Below, piece by piece: positions 1-7,986 of a stretch of 64,000 nucleotides of DNA; the first letter of the stretch is position 1; each line of letters begins with the position of its first letter. Below the pieces are notes generated by a model that was given only the letters and a program-made list of their open reading frames with translations, ran no database searches and was not told the DNA's origin. Both the position numbers and the translations under genes were made by a program. This DNA is from Xylophilus ampelinus. Its GTDB lineage: Bacteria; Pseudomonadota; Gammaproteobacteria; Burkholderiales; Burkholderiaceae_C. The stretch spans positions 18,195 to 82,194 of the forward strand of contig NZ_QJTC01000019.1 of assembly GCF_003217575.1 (NCBI RefSeq), given 5' to 3'.

Positions 1-95
1 CCGCAGCCGGCCAGGAGCAGCACCAGCACCGCCGCGACGGCGAGCGTGGTGGGAGTCAGGGACAGGCGGGGCGGGGCATCGCGCAAGGCAAGCAT
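1..95 (-). CDS. RND efflux periplasmic adaptor lipoprotein, N-terminus only
   Basis: Only the first 31 codons lie in the window; the gene leaves through the left edge. Reading leftward from ATG at 95 gives a short charged n-region, a hydrophobic stretch rich in Val, Leu and Ala, and a lipobox LLAGC. This is a lipoprotein signal peptide of the kind found on AcrA/MexA membrane-fusion proteins. A good Shine-Dalgarno (GGAAGGA) sits just upstream. The identification as an RND adaptor is inferred from context: the gene diverges from an AcrR-type TetR repressor across an AcrR-like operator, the usual arrangement for acrAB/mexAB pumps. The visible residues alone show only a lipoprotein. Confidence 0.6.
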   Translation of the reverse strand, partial: MLALRDAPPRLSLTPTTLAVAAVLVLLLAGC

Positions 96-194
96 TGGAA
101 ATCCTTCCAGGGGGTCGGCAGAACAGTGCGGAAACGAAAGACGGCAGCGGTGCCAGTCGCACTGCTGCCATCGGGATAGGGAAAACATGTGCAG

Positions 195-218
195 TATACA
201 TACAATCGTGAATGTATA
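195..218. promoter_or_regulatory. AcrR-like palindromic operator
   Basis: A 24-bp imperfect inverted repeat with arms TATACAT and ATGTATA; 9 of 12 positions pair. It is AT-rich inside GC-rich DNA and lies between the divergent adaptor and TetR genes. From memory it resembles the E. coli AcrR operator, which has TACATACA and TGAATGTATGTA halves. It probably controls the efflux operon and the repressor itself. Confidence 0.65.
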
Positions 219-304
219 AAGACGGCAATCGCTGCCGCCACGTCCCGAGGCAACGGGATTTACCCCGGCGAAAGCCAAGCAAATTTCACACCGAAAGCCG
301 CCGC

Positions 305-967
305 ATGGCCCGTAGAACCAAGGAAGACGCCCTCGCCACCCGGTCCCAGTTGCTGGACGCGGCGGAGCGGCTTTTTCACGACCAGGGCGTCTCCCGCACC
401 GCCCTGAACGACATCGCCGTCGCCGCGGGTACCACCCGCGGCGCGATCTACTGGCACTTCAAGGACAAGGCCGACCTGTTCAACGCGATGATGGAGCGGG
501 TGACCCTGCCGCTCGAGAACGCCATCGACCGGGTGGGCGCGGATCCGCAGGACGACCCGATCCAGCAGATCCGCGACGCGCTGCAGCATGCGCTGCGCGT
601 CATGACCTACGACGCGCAGGTCCGCACCGTGTTCGAGATCGCGATCCACAAGGTCGAGTACGTCGGCGAACTGCGGGCGGTGCGCGATCGGCACCTGGCT
701 GTCCGCACCGAATGCCTGGCCCGCATGGTCGACGGTCTGCGCCTGGCTTTCGCCCGCGCCGGCCGGACGCCGCCGATCACCTGCGAGATGGCCGCCCACG
801 GCCTGCACGCGATGGTCGACGGCCTGATCCAGAACTGGCTGCTGCGGCCGGACGAGTTCGATCTGCAGGCCGCCGGCGCCGCGGTGTTCGACATCTACCT
901 GGCCGGCATGGGCCTGGGGCCGGCGGTCGCGGCGGCGGTTCCGGCAGAGGGCCCGGCGCCTATTTGA
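305..967 (+). CDS. TetR/AcrR-family transcriptional repressor
   Basis: This 220-residue protein has a TetR N-terminal DNA-binding domain. The helix-turn-helix spans about residues 33-52, with the classic GTTRGAIYWHF recognition helix. The alpha-helical C-terminal half resembles the AcrR/TtgR ligand-binding type. It should repress the divergent efflux gene at the left edge until a hydrophobic drug binds. The start at 305 (MARRTKED) fits family N-termini; an upstream in-frame ATG at 212 would overlap the operator and add an unrelated leader. No strong ribosome-binding site is visible. The exact orthologue (acrR, ttgR or ameR) cannot be fixed from sequence alone. Confidence 0.88.
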   Translation: MARRTKEDALATRSQLLDAAERLFHDQGVSRTALNDIAVAAGTTRGAIYWHFKDKADLFNAMMERVTLPLENAIDRVGADPQDDPIQQIRDALQHALRVMTYDAQVRTVFEIAIHKVEYVGELRAVRDRHLAVRTECLARMVDGLRLAFARAGRTPPITCEMAAHGLHAMVDGLIQNWLLRPDEFDLQAAGAAVFDIYLAGMGLGPAVAAAVPAEGPAPI

Positions 968-1058
968 GGTGCGACGTGTCGTGGCTTCGGGCCTTTTGCG
1001 CCAACGGGCCTTCCGATAGGCGATAATCCCGGGCTGCCCGGATTCTTGCCTGGCACAT

Positions 1059-1134
1059 GCGGCTGTAGCTCAGTGGATAGAGTATTGGCCTCCGAAGCCA
1101 AGGGTCGTGGGTTCGATCCCCGCCAGCCGCACCA
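1059..1134 (+). tRNA. tRNA-Arg, anticodon CCG
   Basis: A complete 76-nt cloverleaf. Acceptor strands GCGGCTG (1059-1065) and CAGCCGC (1124-1130) pair perfectly, followed by A and an encoded CCA. The anticodon stem TTGGC/GCCAA encloses the loop CTCCGAA, giving anticodon CCG at 1092-1094, which reads CGG arginine codons. The T-arm GTTCGATCC is intact. A T5 run follows the CCA directly. Confidence 0.96.
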
Positions 1135-1145
1135 GTTTTTCGATC

Positions 1146-1179
1146 GGTGACGACCACCTGCCATGCGTGGGTCGTCACC
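1146..1179. terminator. Stem-loop between convergent units
   Basis: Arms GGTGACGACC and GGTCGTCACC pair around a short loop, with one bulge possible if the stem is extended. The hairpin lies between the tRNA (+) and the 3' end of the pqi operon (-). There is no T-run directly after it on either strand, so it may be a weak or bidirectional terminator, or an mRNA 3'-end stabiliser. Confidence 0.4.
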
Positions 1180-1226
1180 CTTCAGTCGGAGGGGAAGGCG
1201 CTGCCGCCTTCGTCACCCCTGCACTG

Positions 1227-1895
1227 TCAGGACATGCCGCCCGGCGCAGGGCAGCGCAGCGTCCGTGCCTCGCTCGCCGCCGCATCGGCCGACGCGATCG
1301 CGTCGGCGATGGTCTCGGCGAGCCGGGCGGCCACTTCTCCCGATGCCTTGGCCAGCGCGGGCATGCCGGCGCCCGCCGCCACCGACGTGTCGAGCCGGCA
1401 GTCGAGCTGCTGCGGCGTGCCCGCGCGGCGCAGCGTCCAGGTGAAGGCGCCGTCGACCCGCTCGCCCTCGACCGCGTCGAACCGGGCCACCTGCACCGCG
1501 ATGCGCCACGGGCGCAGGCCGGCGGCGGCGGGCGTCTTGCTGGCATCGATCGCGCCCAGGCGCGTGGCGATGCCCGACGACAGGGCATCCCGCAGTTCCT
1601 TCTCGAACGATGCCGACCAGCGGTGCTGCTCCAGCACCTGGACCTCCGGGCTCGCGGCCGAGGTGCGCACCACCATCTGCGGCCGCGCCAGCCGCTCGGG
1701 CACGCCGACCGGCAGCACCTCGATGGCCATCGTGGAAGCGGCCTGCGGGGCAACGGCCGGCGCCGTGCGCAGGGCAGCCGGGTCGGACAGCGTGTAGAAG
1801 CGGTCGGGCTGACCGGCGCAGCCGGTGGCCAGGGCGCAGACGGCGAGGGCCAGGCCCCATGCGGGCCGGCGGGACGGGATGGATGCAGATTTCAC
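1227..1895 (-). CDS. pqiC: PqiC-like outer-membrane lipoprotein (ABC-type transport auxiliary)
   Basis: A 222-residue lipoprotein with lipobox ATGC (Cys26), followed by the typical RFYTLSDP start of the PqiC/DUF330 family. Members sit at the outer membrane and dock the periplasm-spanning PqiB tube. It is the last gene of a pqiA-pqiA-pqiB-pqiC operon. Its GTG start overlaps the pqiB stop (GTGA), implying translational coupling. C-terminal residues are rich in Ala and Asp with no further domain visible. The family assignment is firm; the lipid substrate is unknown. Confidence 0.85.
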   Translation of the reverse strand: MKSASIPSRRPAWGLALAVCALATGCAGQPDRFYTLSDPAALRTAPAVAPQAASTMAIEVLPVGVPERLARPQMVVRTSAASPEVQVLEQHRWSASFEKELRDALSSGIATRLGAIDASKTPAAAGLRPWRIAVQVARFDAVEGERVDGAFTWTLRRAGTPQQLDCRLDTSVAAGAGMPALAKASGEVAARLAETIADAIASADAAASEARTLRCPAPGGMS

Positions 1896-3535
1896 TTCTT
1901 GTCCTCAGGCTTGCCGCGCAAAAGCGATTCGGGGTGGCGTTCCAGGTAGTCGGTCAGCACCCGCACCGAGGTGGCGGTGCGCGACAGGTCCTGCAGCGTC
2001 TGCCGCAGGTCGGCCTGCAGCGGTGCGTCGGACGCCAGCATCTGGTTGGCGCTGTCGATGGTCTTGCGGGCATCCTTCAGCGCGGCGGTGATCTCGGGCG
2101 ACACGTCGTTGTTGAGCGTGCGCGTCAGCGTCTCGGCGCCGACCAGGGCCTTGTCGAGCTTGGCCAGGGTGGCCCGCACGTCGCGGCCGATCTCCTCGAT
2201 CGGCACCTTGTTGACCTTGCCGACGATCTCCTGCACCTGGCTTTGCAGTTCGTCCAGGCTGTTGGCCACGGTGGGCAGTTCCAGCGGCACCTTGGCCAGG
2301 TCGATCTTCGCGGCCGGCGACTTGGGGAAGAAGTCGAAGGCCACGTACAGCTGGCCGGTCAGCAGGTTGCCGTTGCGCAGCTGCGCGCGCAGGCCCTTGT
2401 CGACCAGGATGCGCAGGCGTTCTTCATGGGTGCGCCTCGATTCGGGCGCGGTGCCGCCGCTGCGCTGCCGCAGCCGGTCGGGGTAGACCTGCACCAGCAC
2501 CGGCATGCGGAAGTCGCGCTCGGTGCGCGAGAACTCGGCGCCGATCGACTTCACCTCGCCGATGTCCACGCCGCGGAAATCTACCGCGGCGCCGGGCTGC
2601 AGCCCGCGCAACGACTGGTTGAAGTACAGCAGCAGCGTCTGCGCCGGGCCGTCGGGCTTCTTCATCGCGGTGGTCTCGTCGCCGGCCAGGCCGAAGGTGG
2701 TGTTCTCGGCCGCGACCGGGCCGCCGCCCTCCTCTGGCGCGCCGAAGGCGATGCCGCCCAGCAGGATCGAGGCGAACGACTGTGTGCGCAGCGTCACTCC
2801 GGAAGAACTGAGCTGCATGTCGATGCCGCTCGCGTGCCAGAAACGGGTATTGGTGCCGACGAAGGTGTCGTAGGGCGCATTCACGAAGATGCGGATGGTG
2901 ACGCCGCGGCCGTCGGGGTTCAGTTCGTACGAGGCCACCTGGCCGACCCGGATGTGCCGGAAGTAGATCGGCGCGCCGATATCCAGCGAGCCGATGTCGG
3001 CCGCGCTCAGCACGAACTGCTTGCCCGACGCGTCGCGGGTCACGATCGGCGGCACCTCCAGGCCCACGAAGGAGCTGACGGTGTTCTCCGCCGTGCCCGG
3101 GTCGGCCGAGATATAGGCGCCCGACAGCAGCGTGCCCAACCCCGAGATGCCCGAGGTGTCGAGCCGCGGCCGCACCACCCAGAAACGGGTGTCCTCGGTG
3201 GTGAAGCCCCTGGCGTCCTCGCTCAGCTGCAGCACCACCCGCACCTTGGAGCGGTCGCGGTCCAGGCGCAGGCTCTGCACCACGCCGATCTGCACGTTCT
3301 TGTAGCGCACCGCCGTCTTGCCGGCCTCCAGGCCCTCGGCGGTCTTGAAGCTCACTTCGATCTCGGGTCCGCGGTTGACCAGCGCTCGCGCCACCAGCGC
3401 GACGCCGACCAGCGCCGCCACCACCGGGATCAGCCAGATCAGCGAGGGCAGCCAGTTGCGCCGCCGGGTGATGCGGGGGGTGGCCGCGTCGGCGGCGATG
3501 TCGGGGGGTGAGGGGGGGGTGCCGTGGTCGGTCAT
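1892..3535 (-). CDS. pqiB: PqiB, MCE-domain intermembrane transport protein
   Basis: A 547-residue protein with a single N-terminal transmembrane helix (about residues 29-53) and three consecutive MCE/MlaD domains. One begins PEIEVSFKTAEGLEAGKTAVRYKNV, the others near GAPIYFRHIRVGQV and GAAVDFRGVDIGEV. A C-terminal helical region follows. In E. coli PqiB hexamers form a needle-like channel bridging inner and outer membranes, so this is a probable lipid-transport conduit. Length matches the family (about 545). Start and stop overlap the neighbouring genes by 4 nt (ATGA and GTGA). Confidence 0.93.
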   Translation of the reverse strand: MTDHGTPPSPPDIAADAATPRITRRRNWLPSLIWLIPVVAALVGVALVARALVNRGPEIEVSFKTAEGLEAGKTAVRYKNVQIGVVQSLRLDRDRSKVRVVLQLSEDARGFTTEDTRFWVVRPRLDTSGISGLGTLLSGAYISADPGTAENTVSSFVGLEVPPIVTRDASGKQFVLSAADIGSLDIGAPIYFRHIRVGQVASYELNPDGRGVTIRIFVNAPYDTFVGTNTRFWHASGIDMQLSSSGVTLRTQSFASILLGGIAFGAPEEGGGPVAAENTTFGLAGDETTAMKKPDGPAQTLLLYFNQSLRGLQPGAAVDFRGVDIGEVKSIGAEFSRTERDFRMPVLVQVYPDRLRQRSGGTAPESRRTHEERLRILVDKGLRAQLRNGNLLTGQLYVAFDFFPKSPAAKIDLAKVPLELPTVANSLDELQSQVQEIVGKVNKVPIEEIGRDVRATLAKLDKALVGAETLTRTLNNDVSPEITAALKDARKTIDSANQMLASDAPLQADLRQTLQDLSRTATSVRVLTDYLERHPESLLRGKPEDKK

Positions 3536-4239
3536 GGAGTGGCGCTTTCCGGGCGCGGTGGGCCGGGCTGGAAGTACCAGCTCAGTTTCGGGTCGAACGT
3601 CAGCGATGCCAGCATGGTCAGGACCACCACCGCGCCGAAGGCGGCGATGCCGGGCCCGGCGGTGATCTCGGCGAAGCCCTGGATCCGCACCAAGCCGGCC
3701 AGCAGCGCCACCACGAACACGTCGAGCATCGACCAGCGGCCGATGAACTCGATCACGTGGTAGAGCCGTGCCCGCTCGGCGCGCCGCCAGTCGCTGCGCC
3801 GCTGCGCGGTCACCAGCAGCACGATCAATGCCACCAGCTTGAAGAGCGGCACCAGGAAGCTCGCCACGAAGATGATGGTGGCGACGCCGTAGGAGCCGCT
3901 CAGCCAGAAGAAGACCACGCCGCTCATGATCGTGTCCTGCTGGGTGCCGAACAGGGAGCGGGTGACCATCACCGGCAGCAGGTTGGCCGGCAGGTACATG
4001 ATGCAGGCGGCGATCAGCAGTGCCCAGGTGCGGTTCAGGCTGTCGGGCTTGGAGGTGTGCAGCCGGCTGCCGCAGCGCTGGCAGGTGTCGCCCTCGTGCG
4101 CCTCCTGCCAGACGGTGCCGCAGCGGCGGCAGGGCAGCAGGCCCAGGGCGCGGGCGGTCGGGACCTGCAGGTCCTCGTCCTGGCGGGCCAGCACGTCCTC
4201 GCCCGGCTGCCAGCGACGCGGCGCCTGCTGCGCCGTCAT
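3532..4239 (-). CDS. pqiA: PqiA-domain membrane protein (second copy)
   Basis: A 235-residue single-module PqiA protein. It has an N-terminal cytoplasmic zinc-ribbon-like pair (CRRC and CQRC) and about four transmembrane helices, including an ALLIAACIMYLPANLLPV segment typical of PqiA. E. coli PqiA is one protein of two such modules. Here the second module is a separate gene starting inside the stop of the first (ATGA at 4236-4239). It probably forms the inner-membrane part of the Pqi lipid transporter with its sister and PqiB. Confidence 0.88.
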   Translation of the reverse strand: MTAQQAPRRWQPGEDVLARQDEDLQVPTARALGLLPCRRCGTVWQEAHEGDTCQRCGSRLHTSKPDSLNRTWALLIAACIMYLPANLLPVMVTRSLFGTQQDTIMSGVVFFWLSGSYGVATIIFVASFLVPLFKLVALIVLLVTAQRRSDWRRAERARLYHVIEFIGRWSMLDVFVVALLAGLVRIQGFAEITAGPGIAAFGAVVVLTMLASLTFDPKLSWYFQPGPPRPESATP

Positions 4240-4868
4240 GCCGCGGACCCGCCGGGTTCTGAGCCGAGCTGCCGGGACATGTCCCAGAAGCCGCGCGGAT
4301 CGAAGGACAGCACCATGGTCATCAGCACCGTCAGCGCCACGAAACCCCACAGCGCCGGACCCGGCAGCACCGTGGCCAGGCCCGAGAGCTTGACCAGCGC
4401 CACCAGCACGCCCAGCAGGAACACCTCGACCATGCCCCAGGGCCGCAGTGTCTGCAACGTCTGGACGACGGGCACGAAGCCCGCCGGCCGGCGGCGGCGC
4501 GCCAGCGGCACCAGCAGCCAGACCAGGGACAGCATCTGCAGCAACGGGAATACCAGCGTGGTCAGCATCACCAGCGACGCGACCAGCAGCTGCCCCTCGG
4601 TCGCCAGCGCCACCACCGCGCCGGTCAGTGTGGTGCGGCTGCGCAGTCCGCGCAGCTCGATCTCGACGATCGGGAAGACGTTGGCGACCACGAACATCGC
4701 CAGGCTCGCCAGCGTCAGCGGCAGCAGCCGGTGGCTCTGCTCGCCCGACGGCCGGGCGAGTTCGCCGCCGCAACGGGAGCAGCGCGCCACCTCGCGCGGG
4801 CGCAGTGCCGTGCGGCGGTACACCGCGTCGCAACTCTCGCAGACGATGAGGTGAGGTGCTTCGATCAT
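4236..4868 (-). CDS. pqiA: PqiA-domain membrane protein (first copy)
   Basis: A 210-residue PqiA module and first gene of the pqi operon. The N-terminus carries CESC and CSRC zinc-ribbon-like motifs, followed by about four membrane helices, one containing FVVANVFPIVEIEL. Start chosen at ATG 4868 (MIEAPHLIVCESCD) because homologues begin shortly before the first Cys pair. An upstream in-frame ATG at 4925 would add a Pro/Ala-rich leader. No clear Shine-Dalgarno is seen at either. Together with the next gene it replaces the two-module PqiA of enterobacteria. Confidence 0.85.
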   Translation of the reverse strand: MIEAPHLIVCESCDAVYRRTALRPREVARCSRCGGELARPSGEQSHRLLPLTLASLAMFVVANVFPIVEIELRGLRSRTTLTGAVVALATEGQLLVASLVMLTTLVFPLLQMLSLVWLLVPLARRRRPAGFVPVVQTLQTLRPWGMVEVFLLGVLVALVKLSGLATVLPGPALWGFVALTVLMTMVLSFDPRGFWDMSRQLGSEPGGSAA

Positions 4869-5062
4869 GGGCGGCAGCGGCGTCGGAAGGGGAGGCCGTG
4901 GTGCGGCCCGGGCGGCGCGAACCATTTCGCACCGCCGCGAGTATCGCTCCGCACCGTCAATACCGTGTAGCTCCTTGCCGATGCCACCTGCAATGGAAAC
5001 TCACACGGTCGGCTCGCACCGGTGGCCCAATGGTCGCATCGCCATGCCTCCTAGACACGCCC

Positions 5063-5632
5063 ATGCAGCCCACACCCGACACCGCGGCGCCCGCCGTCAC
5101 CGCCGCGACCGAGCAGGACATGCTCGACTTCGCCCACAAGATGTTCGACTACGCCCGCACCGGCGATGCCGAGGGCCTGCAGCCGATGCTCGCGCGCGGC
5201 CTGCCGCCCAACATGGGCAACCACAAGGGCGACACGCTGCTGATGCTGGCCAGCTACCACGGCCACCTGGAGGCCACCCGGCTGCTGCTGCAGCACGGTG
5301 CCGATCCCGACCGGGCCAACGACATGGCCCAGACGCCGCTGGCCGGCGCCGCCTTCAAGGGCAACCTGCCGATGGCAGAGCTGCTGCTGGAACACGGCGC
5401 GAAGGCCGAGTTCGCGCCGCCCGGCGGCAAAACGGCGCTTATGTTCGCCGCCATGTTCAACCGCACCGCGATCGTCGACCTGTTGCTGGCCCGCGGCGCG
5501 TCGCCCGACACGCGCAGCAGCGACGGGCTCACCGCGCTCGACCTGGCCCGCACCATGGGCGCGGCCGATACCGTGGCGCAGCTGGAGCGGCGCGGCGGCC
5601 AAGGGCTACCGGAAGGTGCGAAAGAACCGTAG
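5063..5632 (+). CDS. Ankyrin-repeat protein
   Basis: A 189-residue protein with four to five ankyrin repeats from about residue 20. Recognisable repeat cores are GDTLLMLASYHGHLEATRLL, QTPLAGAAFKGNLPMAELLL, KTALMFAAMFNRTAIVDLLL and LTALDLARTMGAADTVAQLE. No signal peptide is present at the chosen start, so it is probably a cytosolic protein-binding scaffold. Related small ankyrin proteins occur singly in many proteobacteria with unknown partners. It stands alone, diverging from pqiA and convergent with the deaminase gene. An in-frame upstream start at 5030 is possible. Confidence 0.82.
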   Translation: MQPTPDTAAPAVTAATEQDMLDFAHKMFDYARTGDAEGLQPMLARGLPPNMGNHKGDTLLMLASYHGHLEATRLLLQHGADPDRANDMAQTPLAGAAFKGNLPMAELLLEHGAKAEFAPPGGKTALMFAAMFNRTAIVDLLLARGASPDTRSSDGLTALDLARTMGAADTVAQLERRGGQGLPEGAKEP

Positions 5633-5636
5633 CGGG

Positions 5637-5708
5637 CGGCCCGAGTGTGCGGCGAGGACCGGAGTCGTACTTCGGTACGGTGAGGACCACAGCCGCGCGA
5701 TCGGGCCG
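5637..5708. repeat. Nested palindromic intergenic element with TTCG hairpin
   Basis: Outer arms CGGCCCGA (5637-5644) and TCGGGCCG (5701-5708) are perfectly complementary. Inside, GTGCGGC pairs imperfectly with GCCGCGC. The centre is a perfect hairpin CGTAC-TTCG-GTACG (5666-5679). It fills the gap between the convergent ankyrin and deaminase genes and may end transcription from both sides. Its core resembles the centre of the 118-bp element described at 27984 and 40514. Confidence 0.6.
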
Positions 5709-5722
5709 CGCAGCAGGTTCTC

Positions 5723-6184
5723 TCACACCTTCGGCGGCGCGCCGTTCTCCGGCAGGGCCAGGTACGGCGACAGGTCGCGCACCGCGTCGGCCTCCATCAG
5801 GCCCACCGCCACCTCCACGCCTGCTTCCCGCAGGATCTCGATCCCCCGGCCCCTGTTGCGCGCGTCCGGGTCGAGCATCGCCACGAACACCCGGCGCACG
5901 CCGCGGGCCACCAGCGTCCTGGCGCACGACGGCGTTCGGCCGTGGAAGGCGCACGGCTCCAGGGTGACGAAGGCGGTCACGTCGCGGAGCGGCCCGTCGA
6001 CCTGCTGCAGCGCCACCGCCTCGGCATGCGGGTGGCCCGGCGGCTGGGTGAAGCCGCGCGCGACGATCGCGCCGCCCCGCACCAGCACGCAGCCCACCGG
6101 CGGATTGGGCAGGCAGGCGGGCAGGGCGCGGCGGCCTTCGGCGAGGGCGGCGCGCATGTGGTCGGCGGCGGTGGTGGCATCCAT
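5723..6184 (-). CDS. RibD-type pyrimidine deaminase domain protein
   Basis: A 153-residue zinc-dependent deaminase of the CDA superfamily. It has the HAE motif (His53, Glu55) and the PCxxxGRTPxC-type motif (Pro77, Cys78 and Cys87). The flanking NPPVGCVLV and LEPCAFHGRTPSC segments are RibD-like. Canonical RibD is about 370 residues with a C-terminal reductase domain; this one ends after the deaminase domain. It could supply the riboflavin-pathway deamination step with a separate reductase, or act on another base. Stand-alone and convergent with the ankyrin gene. Substrate uncertain. Confidence 0.75.
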   Translation of the reverse strand: MDATTAADHMRAALAEGRRALPACLPNPPVGCVLVRGGAIVARGFTQPPGHPHAEAVALQQVDGPLRDVTAFVTLEPCAFHGRTPSCARTLVARGVRRVFVAMLDPDARNRGRGIEILREAGVEVAVGLMEADAVRDLSPYLALPENGAPPKV

Positions 6185-6285
6185 GGTCGGCAGCGGGGGG
6201 GCGGATGGCGGGCGGGTGGGCGGCCAAGGTTAGCAGCGCCACCGCTGCGGGTACCATCGTCGGCTTTTTGCCAGGATTCACGCGC

Positions 6286-7554
6286 ATGACCGCCCCACCC
6301 TCCGCCGGCTGCCTGGGCATCGACTTCGGCACCTCCAATTCGGCCGTCGCCTACCGCGCCGCGGGCGGCGCCTCCCTGCTGCTGGCGATGGAGGGCACCG
6401 CCACCGCGCTGCCCACCACCCTCTTCTTCAACGCCGAAGACCGCCGCACCCATTACGGCCGCGACGCGCTGGCCCAGTACCTGGCCGGCACCGAGGGCCG
6501 GCTGATGCGCTCGCTCAAGAGCCTGCTGGGCAGCAGCCTGCTGCAGGAGACCACCTCCATCAACGGCGAGGCGATGAGCTTCCAGGACGTGATTGCGCTC
6601 TTCCTGCGCGAGCTGTCCGACCGGGCGACCGGCGTGCTGGGCACCCGGCCACGCCAGGTGGTGCTGGGCCGACCGGTGCATTTCGTCGACGACGACCCGG
6701 CGCACGACGCGCAGGCCCAGGACTCGCTGCGGCAGGCGGCCGAGGACGCGGGCTTCGAGGACATCGCGTTCCAGCTGGAGCCGATCGCCGCCGCGCTGGA
6801 TTACGAGCGCCGCGTCGCCCGGGAATCGCTGGTGCTGATCGCCGACATCGGCGGCGGCACGTCCGACTTCACCGTGGTGCGCCTGGGCCCCGACCGCATG
6901 GCCCGCGCCGAGCGCACGGACGACGTGCTGGCCACCACCGGCGTGCACATCGGCGGCACCGACTTCGACCGGCGCCTGAGCCTCGACGAGGTGATGCCGC
7001 TGCTGGGCCTGCACCACATCGGCCCCAGCGGCCGCGAGGTGCCCAACGCCACCTTCTTCGACCTGGCGACCTGGCACCTGATCCAGTGGCTGTACGCGCC
7101 GCAGTCGATCCGCAAGGTGGCCGAGCTGCGCCGCGACTTTGCCGACCCGGTGCTGCACGCCCGGCTGATGCGGGTGCTGGAGCAGCGCGACGGCCACCGC
7201 CTGGCCACCGCGGTGGAAGAGGCCAAGATCGCCAGCGCCACGGCGGCGGGCGCGGTGCCGATCGACCTGGATTTCGTGGAGCGGGGTTTGTCGGCGTCGC
7301 TCAGCGCCGACGCGGTGGCCCGCCACCTGCGGCCGCTGTTGGAGAGCGTGGGCGACTGCGCCTCCGACTGCCTGCGCCGCGCCGGCCTGCCGCGTGCGCC
7401 GGATGCCATCTACCTCACCGGCGGCTCGTCGGCCCTGGCGCCGTTCCAGCAGATGCTGCGGCGGCGGTTTCCCGAGACGCCCCTGGTCGAGGGCGACCGC
7501 TTCGGCGGCGTCGCGGCCGGCCTGGCCTATGCCGGCGGCGTGCAGCTGCGCTAG
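6286..7554 (+). CDS. yegD: Hsp70-family chaperone-like protein (YegD type)
   Basis: A 422-residue actin-like ATPase of the Hsp70 superfamily. Phosphate-1 motif GIDFGTSNSA is at residues 11-20, phosphate-2 IADIGGGTSD at about 185-194, and the adenosine motif LTGGSSAL at about 377-384. It lacks the C-terminal substrate-binding domain of DnaK, matching the shortened YegD lineage. Start chosen at ATG 6286, directly before the conserved CLGIDFGTSNS. The function of YegD is not well established. No chaperone partner genes are adjacent. Confidence 0.88.
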   Translation: MTAPPSAGCLGIDFGTSNSAVAYRAAGGASLLLAMEGTATALPTTLFFNAEDRRTHYGRDALAQYLAGTEGRLMRSLKSLLGSSLLQETTSINGEAMSFQDVIALFLRELSDRATGVLGTRPRQVVLGRPVHFVDDDPAHDAQAQDSLRQAAEDAGFEDIAFQLEPIAAALDYERRVARESLVLIADIGGGTSDFTVVRLGPDRMARAERTDDVLATTGVHIGGTDFDRRLSLDEVMPLLGLHHIGPSGREVPNATFFDLATWHLIQWLYAPQSIRKVAELRRDFADPVLHARLMRVLEQRDGHRLATAVEEAKIASATAAGAVPIDLDFVERGLSASLSADAVARHLRPLLESVGDCASDCLRRAGLPRAPDAIYLTGGSSALAPFQQMLRRRFPETPLVEGDRFGGVAAGLAYAGGVQLR

Positions 7555-7575
7555 CGTGCAGCTGCGGTAGGGCGG

Positions 7576-7986
7576 CTAGGAAACGTTCAGGCCCATGCCG
7601 GCCAGCACGGTGCGCAGGCCGGCGGTGACCGGGCCGCGGCCTTCGAAGGCTTCGACCCGGCGGGCGAAGTCGGAGCCCTCGGCGATGCTGCTGCGCGGCA
7701 CCTTCTTGGCGGGCAGCGAGTCGGGATACAGGCCCTCGGCGGGCTGCAGCCGCAGCCGCAGGCCCAGCGTCTCGATCAGGCCGCGGGCGAACAGCTCGGC
7801 CAGCTGGTCGTCGGTCACGTAGCCGGAATGCTCGGGCGCCTCGGCACCGCGGCGGCTGTGCACGATTTCGTAGCAGCCGGCGTGCTCGCCCTGCTTCTCG
7901 GCGAACGGGTGCATCGCGAAGGTCTGCGGCTCGGCGGTCTTCCTGCCCTTGTAGGTGTGGGCGACGGTGATGGCGGCGAGCATCAT
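7576..7986 (-). CDS. Uncharacterised 136-residue protein
   Basis: I do not recognise a domain. The protein begins MMLAAITVAHTYKGRKTAEP and has no membrane segment or signal peptide. It contains several charged motifs (EHAGCYEIVHSRRG, GYVTDDQLAELFARGL). It is translationally coupled to the upstream DUF6172-like gene: their ATG and TGA overlap at 7983-7986, so the two are probably made together. Its 3' end faces the yegD-like gene, 21 nt away. Codon use is as GC-rich as its neighbours, supporting a real gene. Confidence 0.7.
   Translation of the reverse strand: MMLAAITVAHTYKGRKTAEPQTFAMHPFAEKQGEHAGCYEIVHSRRGAEAPEHSGYVTDDQLAELFARGLIETLGLRLRLQPAEGLYPDSLPAKKVPRSSIAEGSDFARRVEAFEGRGPVTAGLRTVLAGMGLNVS

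Noticed and set aside
212..304. Upstream in-frame start for the TetR gene
   Set aside because: It would place the N-terminus inside the operator and add a 31-residue leader absent from the family.
1610..3511. Long plus-strand frame antisense to pqiB and pqiC
   Set aside because: Arg/Gln/His-rich shadow of well-supported minus-strand genes in the complementary frame.
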